Shown here: positions 16,280 through 24,255 of the stretch, one piece after another | Layout: each line of letters starts with the position of its first letter | Position numbering within the stretch: the first letter of the stretch is position 1 | DNA from: CAVQBP01 sp963848195 | GTDB taxonomy: Bacteria > Bacteroidota > Ignavibacteria > Ignavibacteriales > Ignavibacteriaceae | Reading direction: 5' to 3' | NCBI GenBank assembly: GCA_963848195.1 | Contig: CAWKCY010000003.1 | Span: 1 to 64,000 of the forward strand | DNA: 64,000 nt | Notes under the pieces: model-generated | What the model saw: only the letters and a program-made list of their open reading frames with translations | What the model was told of the DNA's origin: nothing | Database searches by the model: none | Translations under genes and position numbers: made by a program

Positions 16280-16963
16280 ATGGGGAATGATTCTAAAATC
16301 GGAGTATTAATAATTACTCTCTTTTCTCTATTTTTTACAGCATGCACTTCAAATTATACTATTAAAGAGTTTAACTCTAAGAAAGAGTATTATAATTATT
16401 TTAATGATCATTCAGGTAATAAAAAGTTAAATATTAAATTAACCATTGATTCTTCTTTAATTACAGATTCAGGTGCGAGGATTCAATCGGATTCTTTATT
16501 ATTTAAATATGATATAGTCAAAAGTGGAAATGAAGTAATTCCCTTATCTGAAATAAATTCTATTGATTATAAAACATCAGATAATCGTTCAGCTCATTTG
16601 TCGTTAAAAAACGGAAGAGAAATCGAAGCTGAAAATTTAATGTTTCAACCCAATTCATTAAAGTGCAAAATAAAAGAAAACCTTGCACGAAATGAGAAGA
16701 TCCCGTTGAGTTTAATAAAGGCGATAAGTTATAAAAACCATTTTCAGGGAATCGTTACAGGCATATTATGCGGATTTCTAGCAGGAGTTATACTAACAGC
16801 AAGTCAAGTTATTCCGGCTGAAGTGCATGAAGGAAATCCCCCGTACCCGCATGATTATAACTTTATGGCGGTTGGACTTATAAGCCTTCCCTTAGGTATT
16901 ATTGCCGGCGGGGTTATAGGAGGGAATATTGGTTATAAATATACTTATCATTTTAATCAATAA
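16280..16963 (+). CDS. Putative lipoprotein with glycine-rich membrane segments
   Basis: A 227-residue protein. The N-terminal lipobox is LFFTAC (Cys about 21), followed by a soluble region with repeated strand patterns (DSGARIQSDSLLFKYDIV; LSLKNGREIEAENLMF) reminiscent of small beta-sandwiches. Near the C-terminus are two Gly-rich hydrophobic stretches (GIVTGILCGFLAGVILTAS; LPLGIIAGGVIGGNIGYKY), glycine-zipper-like. Function unknown. Confidence 0.75.
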   Translation: MGNDSKIGVLIITLFSLFFTACTSNYTIKEFNSKKEYYNYFNDHSGNKKLNIKLTIDSSLITDSGARIQSDSLLFKYDIVKSGNEVIPLSEINSIDYKTSDNRSAHLSLKNGREIEAENLMFQPNSLKCKIKENLARNEKIPLSLIKAISYKNHFQGIVTGILCGFLAGVILTASQVIPAEVHEGNPPYPHDYNFMAVGLISLPLGIIAGGVIGGNIGYKYTYHFNQ

Positions 16964-17570
16964 AGTAATAAAAAGAAGGGAAAATGGTGAAAATCTTTCT
17001 ATTTCTCTATTTCTGATTCTTTTTTCTTCATCAATCATTTCTCAGGAGAGTCAAGATCATAGTTCTAAACCTGCAGTAAACTTTGAGTTGGGAATAAGAG
17101 ATGAATTGGATCTAATGCTAGTTAAGTATCGCGCGGGAAACTCAATAGAATTCGGAATTCTTCCTATCAATATACATTTAACCACCGGAGTTAGGTTTTT
17201 AGAACACTATAAAATAGACATTAGGTATGGAATAATGGTGATTTATGAAGATTTTGAAGGTTTTGATGTAGGAATATTTCTGCAGTACAATTTATTTAGC
17301 TCTAATTTTTATGGTTCACTAGGAATAGATTACTTTAATGCGATAGGCAGTTCACATAATTCAGGTTCAACTGGCGGTTCATTCACTTTCTTTTGTTTAG
17401 GTCTAGGTTATAATGTATCCAAACATTTTAATCTGGATCTTATGTATTGTTTTCCTAATGAAAAAGTATTTGCTTATTATCAAAGTGATTTTTTTTCGCA
17501 ATATCAAGGTTTTAATGAAATAGATAATGGACTAATTAAAATTGGATTTCAATATTCATTTATATTCTAG
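16929..17570 (+). CDS. Exported beta-barrel-like protein; start region uncertain
   Basis: From about 17000 on this looks like an outer-membrane barrel (repeats of alternating strands, GIFLQYNLFSSNFYGSLGIDYF, C-terminal FQYSFIF ending in Phe). A signal-like stretch SISLFLILFSSSIIS precedes QESQD. The only in-frame start (16929) lies inside the previous gene and gives an odd N-terminus. An ATG with GAAGGG upstream (16984) reads MVKIFLFLYF in another frame and stops. A one-base indel near 17010 would join a normal start to the signal peptide, so the gene may be frameshifted. Confidence 0.65.
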   Translation: MVINILIILINKVIKRRENGENLSISLFLILFSSSIISQESQDHSSKPAVNFELGIRDELDLMLVKYRAGNSIEFGILPINIHLTTGVRFLEHYKIDIRYGIMVIYEDFEGFDVGIFLQYNLFSSNFYGSLGIDYFNAIGSSHNSGSTGGSFTFFCLGLGYNVSKHFNLDLMYCFPNEKVFAYYQSDFFSQYQGFNEIDNGLIKIGFQYSFIF

Positions 17571-17606
17571 AAAAGGAGATTGATCAAATAAACTACTGGA
17601 ATAAAC

Positions 17607-18200
17607 ATGAAAAAGTTAGTCTTAATTCTAGTTTTCTTATTAAGTAGCTGCATAATTACCCAAACTATTAAAATTGGTGTAAGCGGTAATTTTTTAGAAG
17701 GGAATAAATATTACAGTTATCAGTTTGGACCCTCATTTTCAGCAGAGTATTCTTTTGAACATATTCCATTGACAATTACTCCGGCGATAAGATTGTATGT
17801 ATCGGAATTAAACGATGCCTTTTTGCCGGGATATAACAACAATGTTTTCGGTATCGAGGCTTCTCTAAACTATTATCCAAATTGGGAAATTGAACCTTAT
17901 CTTGGAGCAGGAGTATATTATTATTCAAATAGTATGAAGCCTGGTGGGATGATAAGTATTATCAATGGTAATATTCAGCATGTGGAAAATTCTAATAATA
18001 ATTTCTCAGTTGAAATTACGGGGGGTATAAAATTTTCGGCAAAAAGTCCCATAAACTTTATTATGGAAGTAACAAAAACTTTCAGCAAGAAAGCCAATCT
18101 AATTACCTCTGATTTTTACGATGGTTCAATTATTTCAGAAAAAGAAATAAATATTTTTAATTCATTATTTATAAGACTTGGACTATTGTTTAATATTTAA
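17607..18200 (+). CDS. Outer-membrane beta-barrel-like protein
   Basis: A 197-residue exported protein: signal peptide MKKLVLILVFLLSSCIITQT, then strands such as IKIGVSGNFLEGNKYYSYQFGPSFSAEYSF and EPYLGAGVYYYS, and a terminal strand SLFIRLGLLFNI. These are typical of small OmpW/PorT-like barrels. It lies 36 bp after the similar gene at 16929. Function unknown; exact family not assigned. Confidence 0.75.
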   Translation: MKKLVLILVFLLSSCIITQTIKIGVSGNFLEGNKYYSYQFGPSFSAEYSFEHIPLTITPAIRLYVSELNDAFLPGYNNNVFGIEASLNYYPNWEIEPYLGAGVYYYSNSMKPGGMISIINGNIQHVENSNNNFSVEITGGIKFSAKSPINFIMEVTKTFSKKANLITSDFYDGSIISEKEINIFNSLFIRLGLLFNI

Positions 18201-18489
18201 TTGTAGCTGCCAGGTCAAAAGAAATATTTCACACCTACGGTGTTCCGTAACATCTGGTATTACCTATTTTGCTAATAATATTTCACCGCTCTGCGGTTAG
18301 AAGAGCAAATGTCTTTAAATTATTACCTTATCAAATCTATTCCACTTACGCTTCACATACGCTCTAACTCTACTTAATTTTCTATCCACTTTACTAATTT
18401 TATGTTGGAACAGCTATATCTTATACTTTCTTTATTCCTCTAACTATCCCCACCATTAGCTCTCGTTTTATCATTTTTTTACTTTAGTC

Positions 18490-18517
18490 TTGACAAAACC
18501 GAAAAGAAGTGTATATT
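18490..18517 (+). promoter_or_regulatory. Sigma70 promoter of trpEGD
   Basis: TTGACA (18490-18495) and TATATT (18512-18517), spacer 16 bp, 13 bp before the leader-peptide ATG. It is nearly identical in layout to the promoter at 22630, indicating duplication. Confidence 0.75.
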
Positions 18518-18530
18518 TGCTATTCAAATT

Positions 18531-18617
18531 ATGAAAAGTATTAGCGGGACATATTATCTGAATTCTAATCACTCATGGTGGTGGTGGAGCAATTTGTATA
18601 ATAGCATGTCCCGGTGA
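18531..18617 (+). CDS. trpL: Trp leader peptide 1
   Basis: A 28-codon leader beginning MKSISGTYYL and holding four consecutive Trp codons in HSWWWWSNLY (TGG x4 at 18576-18587), ending NSMSR-TGA. Trp is the rarest residue, so four in a row mark a ribosome-mediated attenuator. Ribosome stalling here when Trp-tRNA is scarce would free the antiterminator pairing downstream. It is paralogous to the leader at 22671. Confidence 0.9.
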   Translation: MKSISGTYYLNSNHSWWWWSNLYNSMSR

Positions 18618-18684
18618 TATGAGATAAATAATAATATAATTTTATAATTAAACCCTTCTCAGAAACACTGGGAAGGGTTTTTTT
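18545..18684 (+). terminator. trpEGD attenuator with terminator
   Basis: Alternative RNA pairings are readable. The 1:2 pairing is CGGGACAT (18545-18552) with ATGTCCCG (18606-18613). The 2:3 antiterminator is UCCCGGUG (18609-18616) with CACUGGGA (18666-18673; one G-U). The 3:4 terminator is AAACCCTTC (18650-18658) with GAAGGGTTT (18672-18680), followed by T's. Segments 2 and 3 are shared between mutually exclusive structures, the hallmark of attenuation. A tandem ATTACAAG repeat (about 18694-18728) separates it from trpE. Confidence 0.85.
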
Positions 18685-18775
18685 ATGGAAATTACAAGAT
18701 TACAAAAAAATTACAAGATTACAAGATTATTTTTATACTTGTCACTAATATTAAACTAAAAAAATTAAATACTAT

Positions 18776-20251
18776 ATGAACTTCGAAGAATTCAAAGAAT
18801 TATCAAGAGATTACAATCTTATTCCGGTTTATGAGATAATCACTGCTGATTTACTGACACCGGTACTTGCATACCTAAAAATTCGTAAGAATGAACAGCA
18901 GAATTTTCTGCTTGAATCGGTTGAGCGTTCCGCTAATATGGCAAGGTATTCCTTCATTGGGAGAGAACCTGAGAAGTTTTTTTCAAATAAAGGGATGGAA
19001 GTTACAGAATTTACCAATGGTTCAGTAAGAAAGATTAATGTCTCAATATTCGAATATATTCGCGAAGAATTAAAGAAATATAAACAGCCAAGAATTGAAG
19101 AACTGCCTGATTTTACAGGAGGAATTGTAGGCTATCTTGGATTTGAAAATATTTCTCTTGTGGAGAAGACTATTCAATTTACAACTGAAAGTTTTAATAA
19201 TCCCGATTCAACTCTGGGTATTTATAAAACAATTCTTGCTTTTGACCATTACAAACATCAAATAATTTTAATTTCAAACGTAAAAATTGATGAAAATACA
19301 AACCTTGAAAAAGCTTATTCCGGGGCAAGAGAAAAATTAAAAGAACTTAAAGATGAATTAAAAAAACCGGTAGAATATATTTCTGACTTTTCCTTAGAAA
19401 ACCATATATCGGGGGATTTTGATTCATCTGAGTTTTGTGAACAGGTTGAATGCAGCAAGAAAAATATTGTTGAGGGAGATATCTTCCAGATTGTACTTTC
19501 CAAAAGATTTTCTTCAAAATATAAAGGCGACCTACTGAATGTTTACCGCGCATTAAGGATAATAAATCCTTCTCCCTATATGTATTATCTCGAATTCAAA
19601 AATAATTTTAAGATAATCGGAACATCTCCGGAAGATTTGTTAAAAGTTAAAAATAGAAGGGCACAGGTACTTCCAATTGCCGGTACGAGGAGACGGGGCA
19701 AAAATAATGAAGAAGAAAAAGCTCTTGAGATAGATTTAATGAATGATCCAAAAGAACTGGCCGAACATACTATGCTTGTCGATCTGGGAAGAAATGATCT
19801 TGGAAGAGTTTGTGAGTATGGGACAGTTGAAGTAAGTGAAAGTATGAAAATTCAAAAATACTCACATGTAATGCATATAGTTTCCAAAGTCGAAGGGACG
19901 CTTTCAAAAGATAAGGATTCGATAGATGCATTTATGTCATGCTTTCCTGCAGGAACTGTGTCAGGTGCACCAAAGATCAGGGCTATCCAATTAATAAATG
20001 ATTATGAAAAAGAAGAAAGAAATGTTTATGCAGGTTCGGTAGGGTATTTCGATTTCTCGGGAAATCTGGATATGTGTATAGCAATCAGAACATTATTTGC
20101 AAAGGGAGATACTATATACTGGCAGGCTGGAGCGGGGATAGTAGCCGATAGCATCCCAAAACTTGAAGCAAAAGAAGTTAAAAATAAATCGGCAGCAATG
20201 ATAAATGCATTAAAATATGCGGAGGTTATTGATGAAAATTCTAGTAATTGA
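18776..20251 (+). CDS. trpE: Anthranilate synthase component I
   Basis: A 491-residue chorismate-using enzyme of the first committed Trp step. The LLES-type inhibitor site (NFLLESVERSANMARYSFIG, about 42-62) implies Trp feedback inhibition. Catalytic blocks are DIFQIVLSKRF, RRGKNNEEE, LVDLGRNDLGRV, FPAGTVSGAPKIRA and GAGIVADSIPKLEAKE. It is the first structural gene after attenuator 1 and overlaps trpG by 20 bp. Confidence 0.97.
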   Translation: MNFEEFKELSRDYNLIPVYEIITADLLTPVLAYLKIRKNEQQNFLLESVERSANMARYSFIGREPEKFFSNKGMEVTEFTNGSVRKINVSIFEYIREELKKYKQPRIEELPDFTGGIVGYLGFENISLVEKTIQFTTESFNNPDSTLGIYKTILAFDHYKHQIILISNVKIDENTNLEKAYSGAREKLKELKDELKKPVEYISDFSLENHISGDFDSSEFCEQVECSKKNIVEGDIFQIVLSKRFSSKYKGDLLNVYRALRIINPSPYMYYLEFKNNFKIIGTSPEDLLKVKNRRAQVLPIAGTRRRGKNNEEEKALEIDLMNDPKELAEHTMLVDLGRNDLGRVCEYGTVEVSESMKIQKYSHVMHIVSKVEGTLSKDKDSIDAFMSCFPAGTVSGAPKIRAIQLINDYEKEERNVYAGSVGYFDFSGNLDMCIAIRTLFAKGDTIYWQAGAGIVADSIPKLEAKEVKNKSAAMINALKYAEVIDENSSN

Positions 20252-20798
20252 TAATTATGACTCTTTTACCTACAATCTTGTTCAGCTCTTAGGGAATCAT
20301 TCCATTAAAGTTACCATTAAACGAAATGATGAAATAGATGCAGAACAGATTGATGAATTAAAACCGGATAAAATTTTAGTTTCACCAGGACCAGGGGTAC
20401 CTGAGGATTCAAAAGCATCTTTAATTGCATATAAAGAATTCGGGAAAACAACACCGATATTAGGTGTATGCTTAGGACACCAGGCAATGGGAGTTATTTA
20501 CGGGGGGAAGGTTGTTAAAGCTGTGCAGCTCATGCATGGTAAGACTTCGTTTATAAACCATGATAACAGGACTTTATTTAATAAAATCCCGCAGCGTTTT
20601 GAAGCTACGAGATATCATTCTTTAGTAGTTGATAGGGAGTCTCTCCCATCATGTCTTGAAATTTCGGCTGAAACTGATGATGGTGTCATTATGGGAATAC
20701 GTCATAAGGATTTTCCTGTTGAAGGGATTCAATTCCATCCCGAATCAATTCTAACTAAGGAAGGAAAAAATATTATAAATAACTGGTTGTCTCAATAG
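20232..20798 (+). CDS. trpG: Anthranilate synthase component II (glutamine amidotransferase)
   Basis: A 188-residue class I glutaminase supplying ammonia to TrpE. The nucleophile Cys is in GVCLGHQAMG, and the His/Glu of the triad are in GIQFHPESI. ATG at 20232 is preferred over 20217 because GCGGAGG lies 7 nt before it and the protein then starts MKILVIDNYDSF as in homologues. It overlaps the end of trpE, so the two subunits are likely translated in coupled fashion. Confidence 0.95.
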   Translation: MKILVIDNYDSFTYNLVQLLGNHSIKVTIKRNDEIDAEQIDELKPDKILVSPGPGVPEDSKASLIAYKEFGKTTPILGVCLGHQAMGVIYGGKVVKAVQLMHGKTSFINHDNRTLFNKIPQRFEATRYHSLVVDRESLPSCLEISAETDDGVIMGIRHKDFPVEGIQFHPESILTKEGKNIINNWLSQ

Positions 20799-20810
20799 TT
20801 TTGGAGGATA

Positions 20811-21827
20811 ATGATGAAAGAATACCTGGAAAAAGTAATCGAAAAGGAAGACCTTTCTTTCGATGAAGCATTTATTGTTATGAATGATGTAATGACCGGT
20901 ACGGTTAATAATTCACAGCTAGCCGGTTTTTTAGTTGCACTAAAAGCAAAAGGGGAAACACCTTCGGAAGTTGCAGGATTTGCCAAAGCAATGAGAAACA
21001 ACTGTATTAAAATTGAATGCGACGATGAAAATGCTATAGACGTATGCGGAACCGGTGGAGATAATTCAGGCAGCTTTAATATTTCTACTGCAGTTGCATT
21101 TACAGCTGCCGGTGCCGGAATTAAAGTTGCCAAGCATGGCAATCGATCTATTTCCAGTAAAAGCGGCAGTGCAGATGTTCTGCAGCACCTTGGCGTAAAT
21201 ATTAATTTAAGCAGAGATGAGTCGGAAAGAGCACTAAAAGAAATAGGTATTACATTTTTATTTGCGCCTCTTTATCATCCCGCAATGAAATATGCTGCAC
21301 CTGTAAGAAAAGAACTTGCAATGAAAACGGTCTTTAATATGCTTGGTCCTTTAACAAATCCGGCAGGAGTTAAAAAACAGCTAATCGGAACTTTTAACAG
21401 GAAAGCAGCCAGAACAATGTCGGAAGCTGCTAAGTATCTTGATTTTGAAAAAGCCTGTTTTATTTGCTGCGATGATCGATATGATGAAATTTACCTGGGA
21501 GATATAACCGAAATCCATGAATATAATAATTCGGAAGAGATCAGAACATATACTATTTCAAATGATTCATTCAGCTATCCAAAAATATCAGATCATGATA
21601 TAAAAGGAGACACAGCCGAAGTAAATGCTCAAATTATTTTAGATGTATTGGAAAATAAAAATAGGAACGGAGCATTTCATACGATTACGGCAAATTCTGC
21701 AATGGCATTATACTGCGCAGATTTTTCCGGTAGTCTAACTGAATGTCAGAAAGCGGCTGAAGATTCAATATTAAGCGGCGCTGCTATTGCAAAGCTGAAT
21801 GAGTTAAAAAGGTTTAGTAATCAATAA
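20811..21827 (+). CDS. trpD: Anthranilate phosphoribosyltransferase
   Basis: A 338-residue enzyme adding phosphoribose from PRPP to anthranilate. The PRPP-binding block is DVCGTGGDNSGSFNIST; KHGNRSISSKSGSADVLQHLG and NMLGPLTNP follow. GGAGG precedes the double ATG (20811/20814). It is the last gene of the first trp unit; the next stretch on the plus strand is non-coding and the neighbour is an opposed toxin-antitoxin pair. Confidence 0.96.
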   Translation: MMKEYLEKVIEKEDLSFDEAFIVMNDVMTGTVNNSQLAGFLVALKAKGETPSEVAGFAKAMRNNCIKIECDDENAIDVCGTGGDNSGSFNISTAVAFTAAGAGIKVAKHGNRSISSKSGSADVLQHLGVNINLSRDESERALKEIGITFLFAPLYHPAMKYAAPVRKELAMKTVFNMLGPLTNPAGVKKQLIGTFNRKAARTMSEAAKYLDFEKACFICCDDRYDEIYLGDITEIHEYNNSEEIRTYTISNDSFSYPKISDHDIKGDTAEVNAQIILDVLENKNRNGAFHTITANSAMALYCADFSGSLTECQKAAEDSILSGAAIAKLNELKRFSNQ

Positions 21828-21907
21828 AAAGTCTACTGCAATTGCTGAAATGGAAGCAATGTTTTAGAGATTTGTAAAAAATATGAACCTGGCTAAGATA
21901 TATTGGA

Positions 21908-22306
21908 TTAATAATTCCAAATATTCAACCCTTCAATAGAGTTAAAATGTTTATCATAAGAAATGATTATTGCATTATATTCAATGGCATGTGCAGCAAT
22001 CCATACATCATTTATGGGAATAGGTTTTCCTAAAGTTCTCAGTTTATTTTTTATTACAGCAAAACTTTCAGCAGTTTCTTTAGTTGCATCCAAAATTTTA
22101 ACATCATTTTTAATTAGAAAATTTTGCAGTAATTCACGATTCAGATTTTCTTTTTTTCCTCCTTTAAATCCTGCGTAAAGCTCACCTAAAACAAATATAG
22201 ATATTAATATATTTTCTGATTCCGTTAAATAAGTAAAAACTTTTTTGTCTCCCGCAAATAATGCGCTTATAGCATTCGTATCAAGTAAAATTCTTTTCAT
22301 TTCCAA
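21908..22306 (-). CDS. vapC: VapC-type PIN-domain toxin
   Basis: A 132-residue PIN RNase with the acidic cluster LLDTNAISALFAGD, a Glu in FVLGELYAGFKGG, Asp in INDVWIAAHAIE and DKHF. Its frame overlaps the antitoxin gene by 10 bp. The pair sits on the opposite strand between trpD and the second Trp attenuator, suggesting it arrived by transfer. It is not related closely to the VapC proteins at 8311 or 59038 by simple inspection. Confidence 0.88.
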   Translation of the reverse strand: MEMKRILLDTNAISALFAGDKKVFTYLTESENILISIFVLGELYAGFKGGKKENLNRELLQNFLIKNDVKILDATKETAESFAVIKNKLRTLGKPIPINDVWIAAHAIEYNAIIISYDKHFNSIEGLNIWNY

Positions 22307-22554
22307 TCTTCTTCAGATATTTTTTCGAATTCCGATACAGCCTTATTAAAAGAATTTAAATCATCTTTGCTCCATACACCCAAAAATTCAATTAGTTCTT
22401 TCTTACGGTTTTCTTTTGAATTACTTTCTAAATTGAGTGCTTTTCTTAGAAGAAACTTAATAGTTTTATTAAGACTCATCCTTTTCTCTCGGGCTAATTC
22501 ATTAAGTTTTTTATCTATATCCTCATCTATTTGATGTATCGTTATTGATTTCAT
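22297..22554 (-). CDS. vapB: Ribbon-helix-helix antitoxin of VapBC pair
   Basis: An 85-residue antitoxin: RHH N-terminus (MKSITIHQIDEDIDKKLNELAREKRMSLNKTIKFLL), then a charged toxin-binding tail (GVWSKDDLNSFNKAVSEFEKISEEDW). FitA/VapB-like. It heads the minus-strand pair; its own promoter would lie in the 22555-22630 gap. Confidence 0.85.
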   Translation of the reverse strand: MKSITIHQIDEDIDKKLNELAREKRMSLNKTIKFLLRKALNLESNSKENRKKELIEFLGVWSKDDLNSFNKAVSEFEKISEEDWK

Positions 22555-22629
22555 TTTAGTATTCCATCTTTCTATGGTTCAAAAATAAATATTTATGAAC
22601 CATTATGCAACTTAGAATAATTTTAGTTC

Positions 22630-22657
22630 TTGACAAATAACAAAAGAGTTCTATATT
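22630..22657 (+). promoter_or_regulatory. Sigma70 promoter of the trpC-trpA unit
   Basis: TTGACA (22630-22635) and TATATT (22652-22657) with a 16-bp spacer, 13 bp before the second leader ATG; layout identical to the promoter at 18490. Confidence 0.75.
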
Positions 22658-22670
22658 AGTAGTTCTAATT

Positions 22671-22745
22671 ATGAAAAATTTTACCGGGACATATTATTTT
22701 AGCTTTTGGTATTGGTTTACTATAAGAAATAGTACATCCCGGTGA
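22671..22745 (+). CDS. Aromatic leader peptide 2 (Phe/Trp/Tyr-rich)
   Basis: A 24-codon leader starting MKNFTGTYY and containing FSFWYWF (22698-22718), ending NSTSR-TGA. It shares MK-GTYY and NS-SR with leader 1 but has replaced the Trp run with a mix of Phe, Trp and Tyr codons. The downstream unit makes Trp and also encodes DAHP synthase, entry point for all three aromatic acids, so a leader reading all three charged tRNAs fits. Confidence 0.88.
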   Translation: MKNFTGTYYFSFWYWFTIRNSTSR

Positions 22746-22803
22746 AAAAGAATAAATAGAAATTAAAAACAAACCCTTCTCGCTCACCGGGAAGGGTTTT
22801 TTA
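22684..22803 (+). terminator. Attenuator 2 with terminator
   Basis: The 1:2 pairing is ACCGGGA (22683-22689) with TCCCGGT (22737-22743). The 2:3 antiterminator TCCCGGTGA (22737-22745) is perfectly complementary to TCACCGGGA (22784-22792). The 3:4 terminator is AAACCCTTC (22771-22779) with GAAGGGTTT (22791-22799), then T's. It is the same architecture and partly the same sequence as attenuator 1. Confidence 0.85.
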
Positions 22804-22839
22804 GTTTAAATAGCTTTTGCAATTTATAAAAGGAATATT

Positions 22840-23652
22840 TTGAATATACTCGATCAAATAGTTGAAGTTAAAAAAGAAGAGGTGAAAAAACTAAAACAGA
22901 AATATTCCCTAAATTCCTTTAAAGAAATGGAATATTTTGAATTGGAATCACTATCGTTTTCTGAAAAAGTTTCCCAAAATCAAAATATCTCTATTATTGC
23001 CGAAATAAAAAAGGCAAGTCCGTCAAAAGGAATTATCCGTAAAGATTTTAACCATCTCAAAATTGCCGAAATATATTTTAAATACGATGCCGATGCTGTT
23101 TCAATTTTAACCGATGAAAATTTTTTTAAGGGAAGCATTGAATATTTAAAAGAAGTTGCATTAATAAAAGAAATCCCTCTCTTAAGAAAAGATTTTATTA
23201 TTGATGAATACCAGGTTTTTCAATCCAGGGGAGCAGGTGCTGATATTATTCTATTAATCTCCGAGATTTTATCAAAAGCTCAAATAAAAGAATTAACTCA
23301 TGCGGCAAACGAGATCGGGTTAGAAGTCCTTTTGGAAATTCATTCCAGGAACCAGCTTGATAAAATCGATTTCAACATAACTCCTGTTCTTGGAGTTAAT
23401 AATAGGAATTTAGACGATTTTTCGGTAGATCTTAATACCACATTAAATTTATCATCTCTTATACCTCCGGAAACTATTTTAGTTAGTGAGAGCGGAATTA
23501 GCAAAAAAGATGATATTGAATTCCTATCCAGAGCTAATATTGATGCAATATTAGTAGGTGAACATTTAATGGCTTCTAAAAATATGGAAGATAAACTTAA
23601 GGAATTAAAGGAATGGTGCTTAACAGTGGAAATTAACAATGGTAAAAATTAA
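22840..23652 (+). CDS. trpC: Indole-3-glycerol phosphate synthase
   Basis: A 270-residue TIM-barrel enzyme closing the indole ring. The motifs are IIAEIKKASPSKGIIR (catalytic Lys/Glu), AVSILTDENFFKGS, LLRKDFIIDEYQ, LGVNNRNLDDF and LVSESGI. A TTG start at 22840 follows AAAGGA; no ATG is suitably placed. It overlaps trpF by 14 bp. First gene behind attenuator 2. Confidence 0.96.
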   Translation: MNILDQIVEVKKEEVKKLKQKYSLNSFKEMEYFELESLSFSEKVSQNQNISIIAEIKKASPSKGIIRKDFNHLKIAEIYFKYDADAVSILTDENFFKGSIEYLKEVALIKEIPLLRKDFIIDEYQVFQSRGAGADIILLISEILSKAQIKELTHAANEIGLEVLLEIHSRNQLDKIDFNITPVLGVNNRNLDDFSVDLNTTLNLSSLIPPETILVSESGISKKDDIEFLSRANIDAILVGEHLMASKNMEDKLKELKEWCLTVEINNGKN

Positions 23653-24253
23653 AGTCTGCGGGATAACAAATTTGGAAGATGCACTCATTTCTGAAGAATG
23701 CGGAGCTGATGCAGTAGGCTTTATTTTTTATAAAAAAAGTAAAAGGTATATTGAACCGCAATTAGCAAAAGAAATAGCTTGCAGTCTTTCCCCATTTACA
23801 ATGAAAGTCGGAGTTTTTGTAAATGACACTCCTGATTTTATTAATAAAATCGCCTCGGATGTATGCTTAAATGCAGTTCAGCTTCATGGTGAAGAAGAGC
23901 CCGGACATATTAATAAAATTAATTATCCTAAAATTAAAAGTTTCAGAATTAATAATGACTTTGATTTCTCAAGATTAAGTGAATATAGTAATACAGCATT
24001 TTTATTTGATGCTTTTTCTGCTTCCGAATACGGAGGAACAGGAAAACCATTTGACTGGAGATTGATTCCCGGTGAATTAAAGAATAAAATAATATTAGCG
24101 GGCGGAATATCTATAAACAATATTGAAGAAATAATAAATAATATAAAACCTGCTGCTGTAGATCTTTCATCTTCTCTCGAATCTGAACCGGGAAAGAAGA
24201 ATAAAGAAAAAGTATATGAATTTTTTAATAAAATAAATTATCTAAGGAGATAG
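23639..24253 (+). CDS. trpF: Phosphoribosylanthranilate isomerase
   Basis: A 204-residue TIM barrel carrying out the Amadori rearrangement before TrpC. KVCGITNLEDA contains the general-base Cys, and FLFDAFSASEYGGTGKPFDW contains the general-acid Asp. ILAGGI and VDLSSSLESEPGKKN are conserved phosphate-binding segments. It is a separate gene here, not fused to trpC. It overlaps trpC and is 2 bp from aroF. Confidence 0.96.
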   Translation: MVKIKVCGITNLEDALISEECGADAVGFIFYKKSKRYIEPQLAKEIACSLSPFTMKVGVFVNDTPDFINKIASDVCLNAVQLHGEEEPGHINKINYPKIKSFRINNDFDFSRLSEYSNTAFLFDAFSASEYGGTGKPFDWRLIPGELKNKIILAGGISINNIEEIINNIKPAAVDLSSSLESEPGKKNKEKVYEFFNKINYLRR

Positions 24254-24255
24254 AA

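Noticed and set aside
18201..18480. Additional gene or RNA between the barrel gene and the trp promoter
   Set aside because: Only short dispersed repeats (CACCTACGGTGTT, CACCGCTCTGCGGT) are visible; no ORF or tRNA-like fold.
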